The notes: generated from the letters alone by a model not told the origin. DNA of 64,000 nt from Pseudarthrobacter sulfonivorans (GCF_024391045.1 NZ_JANFCZ010000018.1:27950-91949), one strand, 5' to 3'; numbered from the stretch's first letter, positions 26,976 to 34,622 are shown. Translations and numbers: made by a program.

Positions 26976-27072
26976 GTATTCCAGCTCTCCTTTGAGTTGA
27001 TAGCGGTGAATGGTGATTCATGCCTCGCCAAAAGGGAGGGTGACCTGGATAGGCCTCGTGGTGGTGTGGGTG

Positions 27073-28263
27073 TTATCTATGACCCACGCCCACGCCCACG
27101 CCCGTAAACCGCTCACTCAGAGCCGCACACGCACGCAGCAGCGCATCCCGCGCACGCTCCACAACCCCCAGATCCAACTCCGCCGGGAACCCATACAGCG
27201 TGGGATACAACACCGCCCCATCCACGCCCATCACCGGCGCCGTCATCGTGCGCACCGTCGACGCGGTCTGCTCGTCGAGCTGGCCCGGGTGATCAAGTCG
27301 AGAAAACTGCCCACTGACCGCTGTCAGCCGTCGCCCGAGCTCCGGGGTCGGCCCGTACTGCATCATCGCTGCGATGATTTCCTGCGCCTCACGGGCAACC
27401 GCGCTCTCAAACGTCACACCCCACCCGTGCCGGCGGATCTCGTCCAGCGCATCGTCCAGCTCGCGGCGCGCCGCTGCAGACAGTTCACCCGGGAGCGCGT
27501 CGATCCACGCCTGGCGCGTTGCCGGGGTCCCCCACGCAGCAATCGCGTAGCCAAACGGCGGAGCAAACGGCAGCATCGCTCCCACTGGATCCGCGCCCTT
27601 CGTGGCCCCCGCGCTCGCAACGATGCGGACCGCGTCGTCTTCCTGTGCAAAGACCCGGCACTCTAGCCCGAGCTCCGTAGCCAGTTCTTCCAGCGTTTCA
27701 CGTGCCGCGTCAGCCATCCGCACCGCCTCGCTCAGCGGGCCACGGTTCGCCCACACCAGCGAGCGGGGCGCGAAGGTGCCATAGCCGCCCTGGAAGAACA
27801 GCAGCGGCAGCGTCGGCGTCTGCACCTGCAGGTCGAGCACACGCCCCACCACAATCAAGTGGTCGCCCGCGTCGTGAATGTCCTGGATCTCGCAATCGAT
27901 CCACGCCACTGCGCCCTCCAAGGTCGGGGAGCCCGTCCCCTCGGCCGGCCGCCACGGGGTGTCGCGGAAGCGGTCGGCACCCTTGGCCGCGAAACGGCGA
28001 CAGAGCTCTTCTTGCCCGCCCGCGAGCACGTTGATGCAGTACCGTCCGGACTCGCGAATCAGGGGGAAGGTGGACGAGCCCTTCTCGGGGAGGAACGCGA
28101 CGAGCGGGGGATTAATCGAGACCGCGGTGAAGGCGTTGACGACCATTCCGACGGGGGTGCCGTCGTTGATCGCGGTCACGGCCGCAACGCCGGTGGCGAA
28201 GTGGCCGAGCACGTTGCGGTAGTGGCGCGGCTCGATCTGGCGAAACTGCGATTCTTCTAGCAC
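27073..28263 (-). CDS. Flavin reductase with a C-terminal IclR-like ligand-binding domain
   Basis: 396 residues, about twice the length of ordinary flavin reductases. Residues 1-165 are the NADH:FMN reductase split barrel (H-F-A-T-G-V-A-A-V-T-A, then M-V-V-N-A-F-T-A-V-S-I-N-P-P-L-V, and G-R-Y-C-I-N-V-L-A). Residues about 190-390 resemble the effector domain of IclR regulators (FGYAIAAWG, A-R-E-A-Q-E-I-I-A-A, M-T-A-P-V-M-G-V-D-G-A-V). It probably supplies FMNH2 to the monooxygenase at 32105, with the extra domain sensing substrate. The GTG start follows GAGGAG. The gene ends in a GTG/GGC repeat coding GVGVGVG. Its promoter and first 15 codons are duplicated at 33.5 kb. Confidence 0.88.
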   Translation of the reverse strand: MLEESQFRQIEPRHYRNVLGHFATGVAAVTAINDGTPVGMVVNAFTAVSINPPLVAFLPEKGSSTFPLIRESGRYCINVLAGGQEELCRRFAAKGADRFRDTPWRPAEGTGSPTLEGAVAWIDCEIQDIHDAGDHLIVVGRVLDLQVQTPTLPLLFFQGGYGTFAPRSLVWANRGPLSEAVRMADAARETLEELATELGLECRVFAQEDDAVRIVASAGATKGADPVGAMLPFAPPFGYAIAAWGTPATRQAWIDALPGELSAAARRELDDALDEIRRHGWGVTFESAVAREAQEIIAAMMQYGPTPELGRRLTAVSGQFSRLDHPGQLDEQTASTVRTMTAPVMGVDGAVLYPTLYGFPAELDLGVVERARDALLRACAALSERFTGVGVGVGHR

Positions 28264-28364
28264 GGTGCATGCTCCTCTGTATCAGACGGTAAGAATGGGG
28301 GACAACAGGTCAGTGGTCGTCAACTCCGCATGTTTACCTTACCAGTAAAGATTAACGGTGACGA
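28219..28364 (-). repeat. 146-bp inverted repeat, copy A (flavin reductase promoter and start)
   Basis: Matches the reverse complement of 33499-33644 with only about three differences. It contains the first 15 codons of the flavin reductase, its ribosome site, and operator site 28333-28352. Copy A is at the boundary with the IS30 N-terminal fragment. Confidence 0.92.
28333..28352. promoter_or_regulatory. Island operator motif, site 5
   Basis: TTTACC-TTACCAGT-AAAGAT, with a perfect TTTAC-N7-GTAAA palindrome at 28333-28349. It lies about 70 bases upstream of the flavin reductase GTG. It matches the common motif more weakly than sites 1, 2 and 7. Confidence 0.6.
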
Positions 28365-29054
28365 TGCTGCACATCGGCGCACCGCCGCTGTTGCTTCCCG
28401 TCGGCTGACCCCGGCCCGCGCAGGCGGAAGAACTCCTCGCGTTTTCCCCTCGTCACGCGGACGCTGCGGATGCCGGCAGCCTTGTCCCAGTTATGACACG
28501 TATCTTTGCTCAGGCCGAGCTGCCTGGCCGCTTCGGTGACGCTGCCGAATCTTTCCAACACCGTGAAGAATTCGTCTTTCTGTGCCTGCGTGTGCTTCCG
28601 GTTGGGCCCGGTCCTCTTCCTGGCCCGCTTGGGCAACGCCCCGGCCTCGTGGACCCACACGTAGCAGGAGGCGGTGCTCATCCCAGCTCCGACGCCGCGG
28701 CCGAGACGTTCCCAAGGCGGTCCAGGAGCGTGAAGAACTCGTCCTTCTGAGCCTGCGTATACTCCTGGCAGGGTGCGGAACCCTTCACACCGTACTTGAA
28801 CTGGATCCCGGCCTGCCGGACTCACTTGCGGCACGTTGCGGCCTTGAATCCGAGCTCCCTGGCCGCCGCGGCGGCACACTCCAGCCGTTCCAACACAGCG
28901 AAGAATTCTTCCTTCTCGGCCTGTGAGTACCGCCTGTTCGTGTTCCTCTGTGGGGGCGTGAGCACAGGACCCGGTTTTCCCCTTAGAGAAGATTCTTGAT
29001 TTGAAGACGACATGGTCGTTGCAACTCCCGAAAATCCGGGGTGTTGCAACGACC
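28365..29054 (-). mobile_element. IS30-family element, N-terminal part with repeated HTH modules, degenerate
   Basis: The right end is a palindromic structure (29014-29025 with 29043-29054, 12-bp perfect arms). On the minus strand from ATG 29013 the remnant encodes three similar modules of about 50 residues: SQAEKEEFFAVLERLE..LGF..C, TQAQKDEFFTLLDRLG..LGM..C and TQAQKDEFFTVLERFG..LGL..C. Each is a likely helix-turn-helix. A Trp codon of module 1 is now TGA and a frameshift follows module 2. The C-terminal catalytic part is absent; the piece stops at the inverted-repeat boundary. Confidence 0.8.
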
Positions 29055-29142
29055 GCTAGAAGTCACCATGGCGGGGATTTCGCACGTCACCACAGACGTA
29101 ACTTCGGACTAGCTGGCCACACCCGCTGACGTCCAGTGATTT

Positions 29143-29181
29143 GGGCTCCTGCCGCGCATCTCATGTGCGCGGCAGGAGCCC
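29143..29181 (-). terminator. Terminator of the monooxygenase-lyase-dehydrogenase-cupin operon
   Basis: A perfect 16-bp stem (29143-29158 with 29166-29181) and a 7-base loop, about 70 bases downstream of the cupin stop on the minus strand. Confidence 0.8.
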
Positions 29182-29250
29182 ATTCATACAGTGTCTCTGC
29201 TCGTTATCGAAGCTGGTGCTAAACGAGACTGGCAGCAAGAAATCGACGGA

Positions 29251-29775
29251 TCAGCCTGCAGCGTGTGGGCTCGAGGCAGGCGCGGCGATGGTGATACTGA
29301 GGTAAACGCAATCCTCGTCGTAGGGGTTGTCCCAAAGATGGGGCGCTCCGGTGACGACCAGCAGATCGCCAGTCTCCAACGTGCGCCTCTGCCCGCAAGG
29401 CAGCACGAAATCGATCTTCCCCGAGAGGATGATCTCGTAGTCGACTGTTGCCGTAGCGTGCATATCGGCATCGTTGTCCTCGCCGTGACCCTGCACGTCG
29501 AGAAACTCAGAGAGGTTCTTTCTGGTGTCAGATCCTGCAGCGATGCGAACGATGGCCAGCGCCGATCCGCTGTCAGTTGCGGGGCCAGGCACCGTCGCGG
29601 GCGCACCGACCGATGAGGGCACCGAATGCTCACCCGCGACGCGCCAGAAGTACGCCGAGCTGCCGATTCCTGGGATCTCGCGAGCGGCCGGGGGCACCTC
29701 GTCGCGAAACACCGCAGATCCGTTCTCGTCCAGCCCGGCGGCAACCATCCGATAGGCTGCGGGGTCCTGTTTCAT
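29251..29775 (-). CDS. Cupin-domain protein
   Basis: 174 residues from ATG 29775 (AAAGGAAAG site). The cupin core is seen in HATATVDYEIILSGKIDFVL and G-Q-R-R-T-L-E-T-G-D-L-L-V-V-T-G-A-P-H-L-W-D-N-P. It has the D-Y-E-x-I-L-x-G layout of small cupins that are isomerases, dioxygenases or ligand sensors, and the G-x5-H-x-W pattern of the second cupin motif. Last gene of the operon, 28 bases after the alcohol dehydrogenase. Role unknown; maybe a hydrolase or tautomerase step on the ring-opened intermediate. Confidence 0.8.
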   Translation of the reverse strand: MKQDPAAYRMVAAGLDENGSAVFRDEVPPAAREIPGIGSSAYFWRVAGEHSVPSSVGAPATVPGPATDSGSALAIVRIAAGSDTRKNLSEFLDVQGHGEDNDADMHATATVDYEIILSGKIDFVLPCGQRRTLETGDLLVVTGAPHLWDNPYDEDCVYLSITIAAPASSPHAAG

Positions 29776-29803
29776 CAGCTTTCCTTTGTCTCAGAGAACC
29801 TAG

Positions 29804-30907
29804 CTATGCCCACGTGGGGGTGATAACCACGTTCACGGCTTTCTCCGTGGTGTTGACGCCACCGAGCACATCTATCGCGGTGCCCAGCTCGTCGAGCCCA
29901 AACACGTGCGTGCGCAGTTTGTGAACCGGGAACCGCTCGGAGCCAATCAGGTCGAGTGCCCGCTGGAAGGAATCGTTGCTCTGCCCGACCCAACCCTGGA
30001 GGCGCACCCGCTTCATGAGGAGCTGGTCAATGGGGAAGCCGTCGAGCGGGCGGTTTTTGATGCCGATTGCCACGATGGTGCCGGTGCGAGCCACCACTTC
30101 AAGGGCATCGACCAGCGGCTGCGTGGCGTGTGGCGTGGTGTCGATGACCACGTCGAAGCCAGCGCCCCCTGTGAGTTCCTTGGCGCGCTCGATGAGGTTT
30201 TCCTTCTCAACATTGATGGTCGCATCAGCGCCGAGCTCCATCGCCAAATCAAGCTTGTACTGGTCGCGGGACAAGCCGGTAACGACGACCTGATCCGCGC
30301 CCGCATGGCGAATCGCGAAGATTGACGCCAAGCCTCGCTGGCCAGGACCAAGGATGAGCACCTTCTGCCCGGGTTGGATGCCGCCTCGTACCACGGCCCA
30401 CTCGTACCCGCCAGAAATGGGGTTCCACAGCGTAGCGTCCAAGGCACCGATCCCGTCGGGCACCCTGTAGAGGATGCCGCTCGGCGGGATGTAGACGTGT
30501 GTGGCGTAGCCGCCCCAGAGCGCGGGCTCAACCTCCGTGGGCACCGCCCCGTAGCGAAGCCTCACGCGGGTGCCGTTGCACCCTTGTTGGTCGCCGCGGA
30601 GGCAAGCCGTGCACATCCCACAAATCACGAAGGGGTTCACCGCAACGCGGTCGCCGACGTTGAACGAATCGCGGATCTTGGTCTTCGCACCCATATCCTC
30701 AATGACGCCGACAATCTCGTGGCCCAGGATGCGCTGTCGTCCATCCCAGTATGAGTCGATGCCGTTGTAGGCGTCGATGTCAGAGGCGCACAGACCGTTC
30801 GCCTCGACGCGCACCAGCACCGCCCCCTCTTCCAGAGTAGGAAGGGAAAATTCTTGTAGCTCGCACTGTTTCGGTGCGACCTGCACGAGTCCAACTGCCT
30901 TGTTCAT
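29804..30907 (-). CDS. Zinc-dependent alcohol dehydrogenase (MDR family)
   Basis: 367 residues. Seen: the catalytic-zinc region N-G-L-C-A-S-D-I-D-A-Y and G-H-E-I-V-G, the structural-zinc set C-G-M-C-T-A-C-L-R-G-D-Q-Q-G-C, and the Rossmann loop LILGPGQRGLASIFAIRHAG. It probably oxidises a hydroxyl intermediate with NAD. It lies 69 bases behind the lyase gene and 28 before the cupin. The broken relative at 26.1-27.0 kb shares the unusual G-P-G-Q-R-G motif. Confidence 0.92.
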   Translation of the reverse strand: MNKAVGLVQVAPKQCELQEFSLPTLEEGAVLVRVEANGLCASDIDAYNGIDSYWDGRQRILGHEIVGVIEDMGAKTKIRDSFNVGDRVAVNPFVICGMCTACLRGDQQGCNGTRVRLRYGAVPTEVEPALWGGYATHVYIPPSGILYRVPDGIGALDATLWNPISGGYEWAVVRGGIQPGQKVLILGPGQRGLASIFAIRHAGADQVVVTGLSRDQYKLDLAMELGADATINVEKENLIERAKELTGGAGFDVVIDTTPHATQPLVDALEVVARTGTIVAIGIKNRPLDGFPIDQLLMKRVRLQGWVGQSNDSFQRALDLIGSERFPVHKLRTHVFGLDELGTAIDVLGGVNTTEKAVNVVITPTWA

Positions 30908-30976
30908 GTGCTTTCTCCTCCTTGATCACAAGCTGTCCACCTTCGGCCCTCTGGCCATGCCGCGGTGCCTCAGGGT

Positions 30977-31882
30977 TCACTGCTGTTCAGGCGCAAGATA
31001 TCTTTCTTCGCGCTCGATGAAACTGGCCAGATTGAGCACCTCGGAGGCCAGCTGGTGGCCCATCCTGTAGTCGCTGGGGTGCTCGTCAAAATACGGCGTG
31101 GGCGTTCCCTCGCTGATAATCGTTCGGTAGAGGCGGCTCGTCGCAGTCACGGCCGCCTCCAGCGCCTCGCCAGCGAGAATGACCAGACTGTACCCCGCTT
31201 CGATCAGGTCCTCTGCTCGGTAGCCTGCGGGGATCCGTTTATTCGACCAGCACACGGGACCGTCGATCTCCGCAGCAAGCTCGGCGAACTTGGCCATCTG
31301 CTCATCAGGTGACATGCTCTCCAACGGCACGCCGTCTGCGCGCAGCATAACTGGCAACACAATATCGGCACCCGAGGCAAGATACAGGTTTGCCCGGGCC
31401 ACCATTTCACCAAACGACTCGCCAGCGTCATCGGTGCGCCCAATGATGAGCATCTCTCTCGAGCGCCGTGCATCGACGGCAGCCTCGACACGGAGCACCG
31501 CTTCCTCGCGGCTCACCCTGCGGATGGCGGCAATGCTCGCGCATCGTTTGGGGCTGGCCTGGTCTTCCAGATGCACGGCGGCAGCACCCGAGGCCTCGAG
31601 CGTGCGCACGGTACGCCAAATGTTATTGACGCCGCCAAAGCCAGTGTCGATATCGACCACGAGGGGAAGCTCGGTCGCAGCCATGATCCTGGACGCCTGC
31701 GAAGCCACCTCGGTGATGGTCATCAGGCCTATATCCGGTGCTCCGATCTGAGTGGCCTCAATGGCATAGCCAGACTGATATAGGCACTCAAAGCCCGCTT
31801 GTTTCGCTAGGAGGGCAGATCCGGCGTCCCACACCCCGGGTGCAACCACTCCTCTTTCGAGCAAATCTCTGAGCTTCATCAC
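30977..31882 (-). CDS. Isocitrate lyase/PEP mutase superfamily enzyme (methylisocitrate-lyase or dimethylmalate-lyase type)
   Basis: 301 residues, starting K-L-R-D-L-L-E-R-G-V-V-A-P-G-V-W-D-A-G-S. The metal-binding Asp pair is in V-V-D-I-D-T-G-F-G-G, then A-V-H-L-E-D-Q. The flexible-loop motif is S-P-K-R-C-A-S, with the catalytic Cys of the lyase branch kept, although the usual G-H after it is A-S. It should break or form a C-C bond in a 2- or 3-carboxylate such as a substituted malate. Placement after the monooxygenase suggests it cleaves the ring-opened product into smaller acids; substrate unproven. Confidence 0.88.
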   Translation of the reverse strand: MMKLRDLLERGVVAPGVWDAGSALLAKQAGFECLYQSGYAIEATQIGAPDIGLMTITEVASQASRIMAATELPLVVDIDTGFGGVNNIWRTVRTLEASGAAAVHLEDQASPKRCASIAAIRRVSREEAVLRVEAAVDARRSREMLIIGRTDDAGESFGEMVARANLYLASGADIVLPVMLRADGVPLESMSPDEQMAKFAELAAEIDGPVCWSNKRIPAGYRAEDLIEAGYSLVILAGEALEAAVTATSRLYRTIISEGTPTPYFDEHPSDYRMGHQLASEVLNLASFIEREERYLAPEQQ

Positions 31883-32032
31883 TACGCCTCCTGCGACGAT
31901 TCTTGAATAGAAGAGACTTTCGTCAAGCCCTGATTATTCAGCCTTAAACACGACCATTGGTGCATCCTGCCCAGACGAGCAGGCGCCACGCAGTTTTCCC
32001 ACGAAGCCGCTTGAAGCCAACGTCGATACCTG

Positions 32033-32077
32033 CGACCCGGGGGACGACTCACCATTATGGAGGCGTCCCCCGGGTCG
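32033..32077 (-). terminator. Hairpin after the monooxygenase gene
   Basis: A perfect 14-bp stem (32033-32046 with 32064-32077) directly after the stop of the minus-strand monooxygenase gene. It may attenuate transcription into the lyase gene, giving more monooxygenase than downstream enzymes. Confidence 0.7.
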
Positions 32078-32104
32078 AGAACGAGATTTCTCAGCGTTTC
32101 AGGG

Positions 32105-33274
32105 TTAGCTGTCGAGTGAATGCTCGGTGCGGAGGCCCGCCTTGACGAGGAGCGGATGCACATCGCTGATGAAGTACTCCACTGCCTCCGGGTACTCGTG
32201 GAACGTGAGCGCCAGGCCGTCCATACCCATATCCGAGTACCCTTGCAGCGCTGCGGCAATCTGCTCGGGGCTTCCGATGACGCTCTCGCCTCCGCCGCTC
32301 AGGCGCAGGATGTTCGCGGTTTCGGGGTTTTCTCGCAAGAAGTCCATCGATGCCGAGTCAGAACCGGTAATTCCCTCGACAAAACGGCCAAGCGCCTCGT
32401 CGTCGCTGGCTTTTGTCCAGGCATCGGCGAAGTCACGAGCCTCCTGCTCAGTCGGCTTGCAGATGACGTCGAGATTTCCCCAGATGGCAACCTCGCGCCC
32501 TGCTGCTGCAGCCTGCGCGCGTATGGCTTCAATTGTCTTGCGGCACTCATCATTGTGGCGCAGCTTAATGTAGATCATGTCCGCGTTCTCGACCGCAAAC
32601 TTCTGCCCCTCGGGGCTCTGGCCCGCATTCATGATCGTAGGTCTCGTCTGCATAGGCTTCGGAGCCGACTCAGCACCCTCGAGCTTGAAGAATTCACCCT
32701 CGAAGTCGAATTCTCCCTTTTCGCTCCACAGGCGGTCAAGGATGTCGACCCACTCCTGGGCGTATTTGTAACGCGATTCGCGATCACCAAGATCCATCCC
32801 GAACATCTTGAACTCAGAAGCAAACCAGCCCGGAACAATGTTGAGGCCCCAACGTCCGCCGGAGATGTGGTCCAGCGTCGCCCCAAGCTTGGCAGCCATC
32901 ACCGGGTGGAACAGCGGGATGGCGCATGTCGTAAAGATCTGGATCCGCTCGGTAGCTTCTGCAAGCGCTGCACCCCAGGCCCAAGTCTCATACGAGCGAT
33001 CCCAGTGACCGCTTGAGCCGCCCAGGCCCTTCCAGCGAGAAACCGGAACAAGAACTTCAAAACCGGCACGATCGGCCATGATCGCGATGTGCTTTTGCTC
33101 TTCCCAGTTGTTAACCTTCATGGGGCCAGGCATGGTGCTGATTCCGCCCGCGCCACCTGCTAGGTTGATGCCGAAGATGCCGAGCTTCAACTTGTTGGGG
33201 CTCGTCGCGATCAGCGTTTGTGACTTGGGGATGGTGCCGTCGGCAACCGTGCGGTCTGTAGATGGACTGGGCAT
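32105..33274 (-). CDS. LLM-class flavin-dependent monooxygenase, RutA-like
   Basis: 389 residues from ATG 33274, which has a GAAGGAAG site; a TTG at 33340 would add 22 residues but overlaps the operator. It is a luciferase-like TIM barrel using FMNH2 and O2. The sequence resembles RutA (pyrimidine ring opening) in several places: LGIFGINLAGG near the start, R-W-K-G-L-G-G, R-I-Q-I-F-T-T-C-A, D-H-I-S-G-G-R-W-G-L-N-I-V-P-G-W and M-N-A-G-Q-S-P-E-G. The likely chemistry is oxygenation, possibly C-N ring cleavage. It is first in an operon with lyase, dehydrogenase and cupin genes and is partnered by the flavin reductase at 27073. The substrate cannot be read from sequence. Confidence 0.9.
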   Translation of the reverse strand: MPSPSTDRTVADGTIPKSQTLIATSPNKLKLGIFGINLAGGAGGISTMPGPMKVNNWEEQKHIAIMADRAGFEVLVPVSRWKGLGGSSGHWDRSYETWAWGAALAEATERIQIFTTCAIPLFHPVMAAKLGATLDHISGGRWGLNIVPGWFASEFKMFGMDLGDRESRYKYAQEWVDILDRLWSEKGEFDFEGEFFKLEGAESAPKPMQTRPTIMNAGQSPEGQKFAVENADMIYIKLRHNDECRKTIEAIRAQAAAAGREVAIWGNLDVICKPTEQEARDFADAWTKASDDEALGRFVEGITGSDSASMDFLRENPETANILRLSGGGESVIGSPEQIAAALQGYSDMGMDGLALTFHEYPEAVEYFISDVHPLLVKAGLRTEHSLDS

Positions 33275-33339
33275 CGAAACTTCCTTCTCTTCCGGTCGAT
33301 ATTCGCCTACGCTGCGCGTCGCGACTTGCTGGTCGAACA

Positions 33340-33359
33340 AATCTTTCCTAGTAAGTTAA
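33340..33359. promoter_or_regulatory. Island operator motif, site 6
   Basis: The reverse complement reads TTAACT-TACTAGGA-AAGATT. The first half-site is perfect and the second is weak. It sits 65 bases upstream of the monooxygenase ATG. Confidence 0.6.
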
Positions 33360-33498
33360 CCATAACGCAGGCAATCGAGAAATGATTTTTCGTCCTATCG
33401 AATGGCCCTTGCTGGGCCACGCGTCCTCACGAGAATCGAAGTTCACGGGCGACCTCGCCGCCTTGCTTGGATGCCTAGTGCGTGCGTCGACGCCTACC

Positions 33499-33644
33499 TC
33501 GTCACCGTTAATCTTTACTGGTAAGGTAAACATGCGGAGTTGACGACCAGGGACCTGTTGTCCCCCATTCTTACCGTCTGATACAGAGGAGCATGCACCG
33601 TGCTAGAAGAATCGCAGTTTCGCCAGATTGAGCCGCGCCACTAC
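33499..33644 (+). repeat. 146-bp inverted repeat, copy B (in front of the TetR gene)
   Basis: Reverse complement of 28219-28364 with about three differences. It brings the flavin reductase operator, ribosome site and first 15 codons to a position reading toward the TetR gene at 33773. Confidence 0.92.
33511..33530. promoter_or_regulatory. Island operator motif, site 8 (duplicated copy of site 5)
   Basis: ATCTTT-ACTGGTAA-GGTAAA, identical to site 5 on the opposite strand. It reads toward the TetR gene, so the regulator may control itself. A further half-site (TTAACT at 33733) lies just before the TetR ribosome site. Confidence 0.6.
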
Positions 33645-33755
33645 TGCAAATATCCCGGACGCTTATCGGCACGATTGCCTATGCAGCGTGACCGAACCCA
33701 AAACTGCGCAAGTCCACTACGGTGGAAGCCGATTAACTCTATAGTCAACGTATAA
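33600..33755 (+). pseudogene. Truncated 5' copy of the flavin reductase gene, fused to IS-end sequence
   Basis: The GTG at 33600 opens a 51-codon frame. The first 15 codons (LEESQFRQIEPRHY after the start) equal the flavin reductase; the rest runs through the 45-bp IS-like repeat. It stops at 33755, 17 bases before the TetR start, so it now acts like a leader cistron for TetR. Confidence 0.8.
33675..33719 (+). repeat. 45-bp direct repeat, right copy
   Basis: Same orientation as 10941-10985, 41 of 45 identical. It interrupts the duplicated flavin reductase start. The two copies flank the left two-thirds of the catabolic island. Confidence 0.75.
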
Positions 33756-33772
33756 GGATTCTGGGAGGAATT

Positions 33773-34444
33773 TTGGCGCAGAAGAAGGCGACCTCGACCG
33801 CAGCACTCGTCAATGTAGCCGCGAATGTCTTCCTAGAGAAGGGCTTCGCGACCAGCACCATAGATGATGTCGCTCGGGCCGCGGGCATCTCGAAGCCGAC
33901 CGTGTATCAGTACGTGTCGAACAAGCAGTGGTTGCTCGAAGAGGTCGTGCGGGTGATGTGCGGGAAGATGGAGCAGCTTCAGGTTGATTTGTACGCCGAG
34001 CCGGTTCCCCCGATCGTGCGTCTGCACTGGTCCCTGGAGCTGCATGTGGAGCTTGCGATAGTTTACCGGAATTCATACCGGCTGACCCTGAGCGAGCAGA
34101 CTGCGCTTTCGCCAGCGGCGCGGGAAGAGTTCCGCCTCTGGGCGCGTCGCACTACGACCCGTTTTGCCGAGCTGCTCACCGAGTGCCAGCAGGAAGGTTC
34201 GTTTACCTGGGACGGGGACACGATGGTCGCCGCGAATCTGATCCTCTCGATGCTGACCGGCACGCACCGCTGGGCGCATCCGCATGAGGGCGAGACCGTC
34301 GCCGAGTATTCGCACTCCCTCGCTGAGCAGATCCGAGTGTTGTTGGCCGGTGTGATCGCTGAGGCTGACATGTCGGATTGGCCGCGTTCGGTGGTGTCGC
34401 ACGCGGCATCCCAGCCTGCAGCTGCTCATTCGGTGGGCGCGTAG
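33773..34444 (+). CDS. TetR-family transcriptional regulator
   Basis: 223 residues from a TTG start with a strong GGGAGGAA site. The N-terminal HTH is A-A-N-V-F-L-E-K-G-F-A-T-S-T-I-D-D-V-A-R-A-A-G-I-S-K-P-T-V-Y-Q-Y-V. The C-terminal helical domain (V-E-L-A-I-V-Y-R-N-S-Y-R-L-T-L) binds the inducer, perhaps an acyl-CoA of the pathway. It is the only TetR gene among the eight similar operator sites and so the best candidate for the island repressor. Its own expression seems to depend on the duplicated promoter upstream. Confidence 0.9.
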   Translation: MAQKKATSTAALVNVAANVFLEKGFATSTIDDVARAAGISKPTVYQYVSNKQWLLEEVVRVMCGKMEQLQVDLYAEPVPPIVRLHWSLELHVELAIVYRNSYRLTLSEQTALSPAAREEFRLWARRTTTRFAELLTECQQEGSFTWDGDTMVAANLILSMLTGTHRWAHPHEGETVAEYSHSLAEQIRVLLAGVIAEADMSDWPRSVVSHAASQPAAAHSVGA

Positions 34445-34602
34445 TCCGCGGCAACTTGATCGCGCAGCGGCCAGCCTGGCGATAACCGGCTGGACGCTGC
34501 TGGTTGGCTAAGGCATCGGCAGCGTCAAATGTGAGCTGGCGCGGTGAGGGTGAAGGCCCATTGCCGCTGAGCTCGCAGCTTGATTGCGCGCGCTTTCCAT
34601 GA

Positions 34603-34622
34603 TTAACTAACCGGGATGGCAA
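34603..34622. promoter_or_regulatory. Island operator motif, site 7
   Basis: TTAACT-AACCGGGA-TGGCAA, in the 407-bp gap between the TetR gene and the thiolase-etf operon, which otherwise shows no gene. Its neighbourhood (GCATCGCGCGG after the site; GAGATATCGAAAATGACTTTGA further on) resembles that of site 2. Confidence 0.65.
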
